Notes under the pieces: model-generated
Seen by the model: only the letters and a program-made list of their open reading frames with translations
What the model was told of the DNA's origin: nothing
Database searches by the model: none
Shown: piece after piece, positions 1-4,760 of the stretch
Layout: each line of letters begins with the position of its first letter
Numbering within the stretch: the first letter of the stretch is position 1
DNA from: Nitrospira sp.
GTDB lineage: Bacteria; Nitrospirota; Nitrospiria; Nitrospirales; Nitrospiraceae
Length of the DNA stretch: 5,550 nt
NCBI GenBank assembly: GCA_015904075.1
Contig: JABMDH010000040.1
Location: forward strand, 1 to 5,550
Direction: 5' to 3'
Position numbers and translations under genes: made by a program

Positions 1-114
1 GTTCGAGGCCATTACCGGATCGACTTGAACGACACCGGAAGCCCGGATACCGGAGCCCTGGGCTTTGCGGACGAATCGGGTATCCACTCCAAGAATTACC
101 GGCGTATCTTTTAG
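1..114 (+). CDS. C-terminal fragment of an unidentified protein (5' end outside window)
   Basis: An open frame runs from the first base to a TAG at 112-114 and encodes 37 residues, ending in ESGIHSKNYRRIF. The start lies to the left of the window. The fragment is polar, rich in Gly and Asp, and contains no membrane segment. I do not recognise the family. The next gene on the same strand starts about 126 bp downstream behind its own candidate promoter, so co-transcription is not implied. The main uncertainty is that 37 open codons in GC-rich DNA can occur by chance. The composition and the abrupt stop before an AT-richer intergenic stretch make a real gene tail more likely than not. Confidence 0.45.
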   Translation, partial: VRGHYRIDLNDTGSPDTGALGFADESGIHSKNYRRIF

Positions 115-182
115 GCTACACTCATCCGGATACGCATGGCTTGTCCATCCAACCCCGGCATATCGGGTTGGTCTACGAGCGC

Positions 183-211
183 AAGACAGCACCCAAATAA
201 CCTGATATACT
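183..211 (+). promoter_or_regulatory. Candidate sigma-70-type promoter with extended -10 for the Sel1-repeat gene
   Basis: AAGACA at 183-188 (four of six bases match TTGACA) lies 17 bp before TATACT at 206-211 (five of six match TATAAT). TG at 203-204 sits one base before the -10, giving the extended -10 form TGnTATACT. Transcription would begin near 218, about 23 bases before the ATG at 241. This is read by eye, but the spacing is ideal, and it argues against the longer reading frame beginning at 136, which would then start upstream of the transcript. Confidence 0.45.
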
Positions 212-240
212 TCTCGCAATCATTCCTGCGACTATACGAT

Positions 241-1107
241 ATGGCCAAACAAGGTTATCCTGGACTTGTACAGGTACCTCCCAGCGATCGATGGCTTTTC
301 AGACGTCGATTGATGCGGTGGTCTTTTGTCCTCATCGCGGTGATCTGGGGGGCCTCAGCCATCACCGCGTGGCGCGCGCCATCGGATCGCAACACAGACT
401 GCCAGGTTGAGACCGGCGTGGAGCTCGCTCCAGCGCTCCAAGAAAAATGTGGCCCACCAAGTCAATCTGTCGCTGCCGCACCAGTCACGCCGCCTCAGAG
501 TCCGCCCTCCGTAACGGAGGCATCACCGGCTGCGCGCGCACGTGAGCCGCAGAGCCCAAAGTCTCCACCTGCTCCAATTGCCAAACGATCAACCGCACCG
601 CCCAGTATCACGCACGTAGCAAAAGCCACTCCGGCCAAACGTTCTGCCACTCCCCCGAGTCCCGCAAACAGTCCTATCGTGCCACCTGTGCCGCCTCCGG
701 CACCTCCCCAAGAATATGCATCGGCAGCGAAGCCTGCCGCCGAATCGCCATCTCCCAGTTCCCATCCTGATGTCCGCCTCGCCGAACAGGGCGATGCATT
801 TGCCCAGTACCGCCTGGGCCGTTTTTACGCAAAGCAGGATGGGCTGGAGGCACAGGAATCAGTGCATTGGTACAGGAAAGCCTTTGACGGCCTCCGCCGC
901 CTCGCAGAAGACGGCAACGGAGAAGCCATGCACGTACTGGGAGTCATGTATGCGTTTGGACGCGGAGTGCCAAAGGATAAAAACCAAGCTCGGCACTGGC
1001 TGACCCGAGCCACTGAGCACGAAGTGCCGGCAGCCCGCCACGTGCTTGTGAGTCTAGAGAGCCGTCCAACACCTGCTCGAAACCCGCACGCGTTCGTCTC
1101 TCATTGA
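241..1107 (+). CDS. Membrane-anchored proline-rich protein with C-terminal Sel1-like repeats
   Basis: The product is 288 residues if translation starts at ATG 241. The frame is open back to an ATG at 136, but a candidate promoter lies between the two and the first 35 residues look non-coding, so 241 is preferred; no clear Shine-Dalgarno is visible for either. The order is a short cytoplasmic N-terminus, a basic stretch (RRR at 21-23), one hydrophobic helix (about 28-44), a short segment with Cys54 and Cys70 that could form a disulfide, a long Pro/Ala/Ser-rich linker (about 71-176), then two Sel1-like repeats. Repeat one spans about 180-214 (GDAFAQYRLGRFYA, HWYRKA) and repeat two about 221-257 (GEAMHVLGVMYAFGRGVPKD, HWLTRA). 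The positive-inside rule puts the repeats in the periplasm. Sel1 repeats are alpha-helical protein-protein interaction modules, and the linker may span part of the periplasm. The partner and process are unknown. It is convergent with the next gene. Confidence 0.85.
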   Translation: MAKQGYPGLVQVPPSDRWLFRRRLMRWSFVLIAVIWGASAITAWRAPSDRNTDCQVETGVELAPALQEKCGPPSQSVAAAPVTPPQSPPSVTEASPAARAREPQSPKSPPAPIAKRSTAPPSITHVAKATPAKRSATPPSPANSPIVPPVPPPAPPQEYASAAKPAAESPSPSSHPDVRLAEQGDAFAQYRLGRFYAKQDGLEAQESVHWYRKAFDGLRRLAEDGNGEAMHVLGVMYAFGRGVPKDKNQARHWLTRATEHEVPAARHVLVSLESRPTPARNPHAFVSH

Positions 1108-1153
1108 GGCAAAGAATCCATCGTATTTGGAAGTACAGAGTCGTGGTACGCCG

Positions 1154-1570
1154 CTAAATTCCTACCCGTTTCCGGATATCCTCCCGAATCGCAGCCTGAT
1201 CGGCCTCAAACAATCCTTCGAGCTTCACAAATAAATTCGCCAACGGACCGACAAACGGCGCCACCATGACATCGCGCCTCGCGGCTAACATCCCTTCGGC
1301 TTCGGCGATCCGGACTTTCCAATCGGCAATCGTTCGTGAAAGGATTTTGTTCGTCATCAGCTGCTGACCGGGAGATCCCGTAGATGGACCCAGGAGCCTC
1401 GCTTTCAGCACGTCCAATTCTTCCGGGATCGAGACTTTCACGCGCACACCATGCGGTGTCGCCCACGTCGAGCGTTGAATCGAATAGTCGTACGAAAAGA
1501 CCGGCTCCCGCGGCTCGCGAAACGGGCCACTGACATCGGAGATAACTAATTTCCCATCCATCGATTGCAT
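1154..1570 (-). CDS. Hypothetical 138-residue soluble protein
   Basis: I do not recognise this protein. It starts at ATG 1570 (or at the fourth codon, ATG 1561) and ends at TAG 1154. There is no signal peptide, no membrane segment and no cysteine. The first 50 or so residues look beta-rich (KLVISDVSG, FSYDYS, GVRVKVSIPEE). The remainder, about 75-138, looks largely alpha-helical and charged (DWKVRIAEAEGMLAARRD, FEADQAAIREDIRKR). No catalytic motif is apparent. No clear Shine-Dalgarno precedes either start. A candidate promoter and a dyad lie just upstream, in the region shared with the divergent reductase gene. Its stop is 46 bp from the stop of the convergent Sel1 gene, with no convincing terminator between them. 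The ordered amphipathic composition and full length make it a probable gene rather than a chance frame. Confidence 0.7.
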   Translation of the reverse strand: MQSMDGKLVISDVSGPFREPREPVFSYDYSIQRSTWATPHGVRVKVSIPEELDVLKARLLGPSTGSPGQQLMTNKILSRTIADWKVRIAEAEGMLAARRDVMVAPFVGPLANLFVKLEGLFEADQAAIREDIRKRVGI

Positions 1571-1591
1571 GGTCAGATCAATTCGTAACGA

Positions 1592-1606
1592 GACTGGTCA
1601 CCGGTC
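1592..1606. promoter_or_regulatory. Operator-like dyad in the divergent intergenic region
   Basis: GACTGGT (1592-1598) and ACCGGTC (1600-1606) form an inverted repeat with 7-base arms around a single central C, with one mismatch (a G-T pair if transcribed). It would cover the predicted transcription start of the minus-strand gene and sits beside its candidate -10. This is where a repressor for one or both divergent genes could bind. Short dyads are common by chance, so the assignment is tentative. Confidence 0.3.
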
Positions 1607-1608
1607 GT

Positions 1609-1638
1609 ACTATAAGAGCGGGTGTCTTGAGAGAACAA
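1609..1638 (-). promoter_or_regulatory. Candidate promoter for the 138-residue protein gene
   Basis: On the minus strand, TTGTTC (plus-strand 1633-1638) is followed after 18 bp by TATAGT (plus-strand 1609-1614, five of six bases matching TATAAT). Transcription would start near 1602 and leave a leader of about 30 bases before ATG 1570. The -35 is weak (only TTG matches). A promoter for the divergent reductase gene must lie in the same region, but I could not assign it with confidence. Confidence 0.35.
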
Positions 1639-1698
1639 GGGGCTGGACTGTCTTCCGTTGCGCCCCCTCCAAGGAACCTCGTACAATGCGCCTCCACT

Positions 1699-2427
1699 AT
1701 GGACACCGTCATCCGTATCAAAACCAAGACCCCGAGTCCGTACAAGATTACGGCTATCGAAGCTGACACGCACGACACGAAGACATTCCGGTTCGAACTC
1801 CCCCCCGACGCCACGCTGGATATGCTGCCCGGCGATTTTCTGTATGTCCATGCCACAATCGCCGGCAAATCGGTCAAACGTGCCTACACACCGTCCTCGC
1901 TAACCGGTGTAACCGGATTTTTTGACCTCACCGTGAAGCGCTATGCAACCGGCGTCATCTCCACATACCTGCACAATCAACAAATCGGGGATACGGTACT
2001 GATAAGCGGGCCGAACCAGGGCGGCCATTGGGCAGATGGAATGGCCACGCGAGTAGGATTTGTGGCGGGAGGCACCGGCATCACCCCGATGATTGCCATC
2101 ATCCGCTGGATTCTCACCAAGCGAATCGATGCGGAACTCTTTCTGATTTTTGCCAATAAAACCGAAGCGGACATTATTCTGAGAGAGGAATGGAGCCGGG
2201 CTGTGCGGGAATACCCGAACTTCCACTGCCATCATATGCTCGAGCAACCGCCTTCCGGATGGCCGGAAGGAACAGGACGGGTCACGGTCGACATTCTTCG
2301 CCGGCATCTTCCGGCTCCCGGTTCCGACACCTGCATTTTCCTCTGCGGCCCCCCGCAGATGGTCGATACCCTGGAAGCGACGCTCAAAGAACTCGGCTAT
2401 CCGGAACAGGCCATCGTTCTCCCATAA
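1699..2427 (+). CDS. FAD/NAD(P)H oxidoreductase, ferredoxin-NADP reductase / cytochrome b5 reductase-like
   Basis: The product is 242 residues from ATG 1699. A TTG at 1627 would add 24 residues of unlikely sequence. The nearest Shine-Dalgarno-like AAGGA (1671-1675) is too far from 1699, so initiation is weakly marked. The N-terminal FAD-binding barrel shows RAYTPS at 61-66 (the RxY[ST]xS flavin motif) and GVISTYLH at 85-92. The C-terminal nucleotide-binding domain shows GGTGITP at 124-130 and CGPPQM at 216-221. Enzymes of this fold pass electrons from NADH or NADPH through FAD to a one-electron carrier or a partner domain. No plant-type [2Fe-2S] domain or globin is fused here, so the acceptor is a separate, unidentified protein. 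The chain ends in AIVLP and lacks the terminal aromatic residue that stacks on the flavin in many relatives, which may affect pyridine nucleotide handling. It probably acts in the cytoplasm. It faces the heme operon tail to tail, with 30 bp between the stops. Confidence 0.9.
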   Translation: MDTVIRIKTKTPSPYKITAIEADTHDTKTFRFELPPDATLDMLPGDFLYVHATIAGKSVKRAYTPSSLTGVTGFFDLTVKRYATGVISTYLHNQQIGDTVLISGPNQGGHWADGMATRVGFVAGGTGITPMIAIIRWILTKRIDAELFLIFANKTEADIILREEWSRAVREYPNFHCHHMLEQPPSGWPEGTGRVTVDILRRHLPAPGSDTCIFLCGPPQMVDTLEATLKELGYPEQAIVLP

Positions 2428-2457
2428 GTACTCCGCGTCAGACCACTGCAACCTGCT

Positions 2458-3741
2458 TCAATGAGCTGGTTGGCCCGTAAGATAGCCCATGACCTTTCCG
2501 GCAGCAACCGCACCGTCACGAATGCAATCAGGAATGCCCACGCCTCGATAGCCCGCGCCGGTCAGGACTAACCCGGGATATCGACTGAGAGCCGCGTCGA
2601 TTTGCACCAGACGGCTCAGATGCCCCAGCGTGTATTGCGGCATCGCCTTCCACCAGCGATTCACTTCTGTGTAACTCGGTTCCGCCGTAATTCCGCACAG
2701 TGCAGCGAGTTCGGTGCGGACTCGGGCGATCAACTCGTCGTCCTCCGACTGAAGAATGGCTTCCCGTCCCACCCCTCCGACATAACAGCGAACTAGTACA
2801 CGATCCGACGGAGCGCGATAGGGCCACTTCAGAGAGGTCCACGTGGCGGCAATCAAATCCCGCCCTTCTTTTCGAGGCACGATAAACCCGAATCCCTCAA
2901 CGGCGCCCGCCACCTGGTTGGCTGGATACGCCATCGCAATCGTGGCCGTCGAGGCATAGGGAATAGTCTCCAGCAATCCGCCGGCAATCGGCGTCAACGG
3001 ACGTAACAGTTCCGCCGAGACATAGGCGGGCGTCGCCAGTACCAGACTTTCCGCAGAGAGCGCCGATCCATCCTGTAGAATCAGGTCGTACATCCAGCGA
3101 CCCGGTTGATGTGACCGTACTCGCATGGCATCGACCCGCCCCCCCAGCCGAAGCTCCGTGCCCTGCTGAGCCGTGGCTTTCACACTCATCTGCTCGGCAT
3201 CGCCGGCATAGATCCCTGCCATGAGCGGCTCCAACACACGTTCGAACGCTTGCGCCCCGAACCGCCTCCTAAAAAAAAAGGCCAACGATTCATCGCACAC
3301 CGACGAACCGCGCGGCACAAGGACATCCAGCCCCATGCGCGCCAGACCCGTCCAACTCAGCAGTCCGCTACGGAGAAACGGCCCTAATTCCTTCGGCACA
3401 AATGAAACCAACCCTTCAGGTAGTTCATGGAGACGCCCGCCACGCAACACAAATGCCTTTTTTCCTGTGATGTTTGTATCAATGAGCTGATCACTCAGCC
3501 CCAGCTTCTGACACAGTGCAAGGCCGGCTGGTTTCTGTGAGAGAAAAGAGTCGGGCCCGGCCTCTGTGACCAGATCACCAACCCGGTGGGTGACGATCTT
3601 CCCGCCCCATGTCGAGCCGGACTCCAGGACGGTGCAGCGGATAGACAGGCCACTTGCCGCCGCCTGCTCATGCAAAGCAAACGCAGTCGCAAGGCCGGAA
3701 ATCCCGCCACCAACAATGACCACTGTACGAGATTGATTCAC
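2458..3741 (-). CDS. hemG: HemG/HemY-type protoporphyrinogen (or coproporphyrinogen) oxidase with an internal deletion
   Basis: This is an FAD-dependent, oxygen-type porphyrinogen oxidase of the HemY family (often annotated hemG), which removes six electrons from a porphyrinogen to give a porphyrin. It starts at GTG 3741, overlapping the hemH stop by four bases (GTGA), without its own Shine-Dalgarno. The N-terminal dinucleotide fold VIVGGGISGLA (8-18) with Glu40, then GGKI (46-49), AGPDSFL (61-67), FFRRRFG (156-162), EPLMAGIYAGD (171-181), AATWTSLKWP (298-307), MPQY (367-370) and the C-terminal FAD motif TGAGYRGVGIPDCI (394-407) are all in place. The length is 427 residues, against about 470 for relatives such as B. 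subtilis HemY. The shortfall is concentrated after SVKAT (186-190), where the next residues already match the strand near LRLGGRV. Roughly 50 residues, including the usual Phe-x-x-Leu-x-x-Gly-Gly-like segment, are absent without a frameshift. Family identity is certain; activity is open. Confidence 0.93.
   Translation of the reverse strand: MNQSRTVVIVGGGISGLATAFALHEQAAASGLSIRCTVLESGSTWGGKIVTHRVGDLVTEAGPDSFLSQKPAGLALCQKLGLSDQLIDTNITGKKAFVLRGGRLHELPEGLVSFVPKELGPFLRSGLLSWTGLARMGLDVLVPRGSSVCDESLAFFFRRRFGAQAFERVLEPLMAGIYAGDAEQMSVKATAQQGTELRLGGRVDAMRVRSHQPGRWMYDLILQDGSALSAESLVLATPAYVSAELLRPLTPIAGGLLETIPYASTATIAMAYPANQVAGAVEGFGFIVPRKEGRDLIAATWTSLKWPYRAPSDRVLVRCYVGGVGREAILQSEDDELIARVRTELAALCGITAEPSYTEVNRWWKAMPQYTLGHLSRLVQIDAALSRYPGLVLTGAGYRGVGIPDCIRDGAVAAGKVMGYLTGQPAH
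3738..3741 (-). promoter_or_regulatory. GTGA stop-start overlap coupling hemH and hemG/Y
   Basis: The hemH stop TGA (3740-3738) and the hemG/Y start GTG (3741-3739) share bases in the order GTGA. The preceding sequence lacks a Shine-Dalgarno, so ribosomes finishing hemH probably reinitiate on hemG/Y. This fixes the hemG/Y start, because no better-placed in-frame start precedes the FAD-binding fold. Confidence 0.7.
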
Positions 3742-4688
3742 GACTGAAGACAGAGGGATGATTCGTGCGCAGCCACGATATCCAGCAGCGTGTCGACCAA
3801 GGCCGGCTGGTCGTTCAACATGGCCATCCGCTCAAGCTGCATGCCTTGAGCCGCAGCCCGCTGCTTTAATTCGATGTCGATATCAAAGAGTGTTTCCACA
3901 TGGTCGCAGATAAATCCAATCGGCGCGACCAGCACATGTCGATGTCCTTCCAGACGCAACGCATCCAGTCTCGATTCCACAGTCGGACCGAGCCACGGCT
4001 CGTTCGACCGCCCTTGGCTCTGATAGGCAAACGTCGTCGGCTGCAGCCCCAATAACGCCGTCACAGCGTCGACCGTGCCTTTCACTTCTTCGGGATAGGG
4101 ATCTTTCATTGTCACAATTCGTTCCGGCAAACTGTGCGCCGTAAACAACACCGGCACAGCGGCCCGCACCTCAGCCGGAAACTTCAACAGCGCCTGCTCA
4201 ATACGCTCAACGATCGCCGCAATCAATGTGGGATGGGTATGCCAGCTGCCAACATAACTGACCGGGACCGCGCTGTGAAAAACCTCGCGCGCCTCTTCAA
4301 CTTTTTTCCGGTAGGCGCCGGTACTCAGCGAAGATTGCTGCGGCGCCATGCACAGTCCGATCACATGGGCAGGGTCTGCTTGCAACAACTCGGCATAGGT
4401 TTCCTTGATAAACGGATGCCAATGCCGCAACCCCACATAGACACGGTATCGATCGACGCCGGACTCGTTTAACCGCCGTTCCAGCGTCCTCGCCATATTC
4501 TGGGTGATACCGACAGCCGGCGACTTCCCACCGGTCGCACGGTACCGCTCCCGAATCTCCGCCACAAGTTCAGGCGGCGTCGGGCGGCCTCCGCGCACAT
4601 CAAGCAGAAAGGGCTCGACGTTCTCCAAACAATCCGGGCCACCCATGGCCATCAGTAGAATTGCAGTGGGACGCGTTCGTTCAGACAT
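3738..4688 (-). CDS. hemH: Ferrochelatase
   Basis: Ferrochelatase inserts ferrous iron into protoporphyrin IX (giving protoheme) or, in the coproporphyrin branch, into coproporphyrin III. The 316-residue length is normal for a bacterial enzyme of about 310-320 residues. Visible motifs are LLMAMGGP (11-18), GGKSP (53-57), YVGLRHWHPFI (84-94), FTAHSLPERI (182-191) with the catalytic His185, YQSQGR (222-227) with EPWLGP (230-235), and GFICDHVETLFDID (258-271) with the conserved Glu265. The four cysteines (20, 113, 261, 313) do not form the C-terminal cluster pattern of [2Fe-2S] ferrochelatases, so no iron-sulfur cluster is expected. There is no membrane anchor; the enzyme is probably soluble or peripherally bound. 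ATG 4688 follows a GAGG about 4 bases upstream. The gene lies 72 bp after hemE, across a repeat, and overlaps hemG/Y, indicating one operon. The sequence does not decide which porphyrin is used. Confidence 0.97.
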   Translation of the reverse strand: MSERTRPTAILLMAMGGPDCLENVEPFLLDVRGGRPTPPELVAEIRERYRATGGKSPAVGITQNMARTLERRLNESGVDRYRVYVGLRHWHPFIKETYAELLQADPAHVIGLCMAPQQSSLSTGAYRKKVEEAREVFHSAVPVSYVGSWHTHPTLIAAIVERIEQALLKFPAEVRAAVPVLFTAHSLPERIVTMKDPYPEEVKGTVDAVTALLGLQPTTFAYQSQGRSNEPWLGPTVESRLDALRLEGHRHVLVAPIGFICDHVETLFDIDIELKQRAAAQGMQLERMAMLNDQPALVDTLLDIVAAHESSLCLQS

Positions 4689-4692
4689 CGTT

Positions 4693-4696
4693 CCTC
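4693..4696 (-). promoter_or_regulatory. Ribosome binding site of hemH
   Basis: On the minus strand GAGG, within CGAGGAACG, ends 4 bases before ATG 4688. The spacing is slightly short, but this is the clearest Shine-Dalgarno in the window and supports the chosen hemH start. It lies immediately downstream, in mRNA terms, of the intergenic repeat structure. Confidence 0.55.
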
Positions 4697-4702
4697 GTCG
4701 TT

Positions 4703-4758
4703 CGTGAAACGTGAAGCGCTTGCATGCGAGATACGCTTCACGAGTGACGCTTCACGTT
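4703..4758. repeat. Structured intergenic repeat between hemE and hemH (REP-like)
   Basis: The 72-bp gap is dominated by one unit. AACGTGAAGCG (4708-4718) is perfectly inverted as CGCTTCACGTT (4748-4758). A further copy, CGCTTCACG (4734-4742), lies between them, giving two direct copies 14 bp apart and two alternative stems against the same left arm. The inner 9-bp stem (4710-4718 with 4734-4742) encloses a near-perfect palindrome CTTGCATGCGAG (4719-4730). A shorter CGTGAA (4703-4708) precedes the left arm as another partial copy. No T-tract follows on either strand, so it is not a standard intrinsic terminator. The arrangement resembles bacterial REP/BIME-type extragenic palindromes, which can stabilise or attenuate operon mRNA. 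Whether it recurs in the genome cannot be seen here. Confidence 0.75.
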
Positions 4759-4760
4759 CC

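Noticed and set aside
136..240. Upstream ATG at 136 as the start of the Sel1-repeat protein
   Set aside because: The extra 35 residues lack coding character, and a well-spaced extended -10 promoter candidate (183-211) lies inside them.
1108..1153. Bidirectional terminator between the Sel1 gene and the convergent unknown gene
   Set aside because: Only 4-bp inverted matches are present, with no T-tract. The 30-bp gap at 2428-2457 between the reductase and hemG/Y was also checked and shows no hairpin.
1686..1766. Small 26-codon frame with AAGGA 10 bases upstream of its ATG, overlapping the reductase start
   Set aside because: It is short, composition looks like an out-of-frame reading of the reductase gene, and it has no recognisable leader-peptide features. 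It remains possible that the AAGGA serves the region, but it is not a supported gene.
1900..2451. 183-residue frame on the minus strand opposite the reductase
   Set aside because: It lies wholly opposite a gene with clear FAD and NAD(P) motifs, and its translation resembles an antisense reading with no domain.
3265..3279. Programmed ribosomal frameshift at the T9 run in hemG/Y
   Set aside because: The Shine-Dalgarno-like AGGAGG lies downstream of the run, not upstream as in known stimulators, and the zero frame is intact through the conserved C-terminal FAD motif.
4703..4758. Intrinsic terminator between hemE and hemH
   Set aside because: The stems are not followed by a T-tract on either strand, and the genes on both sides belong to the same pathway and direction.
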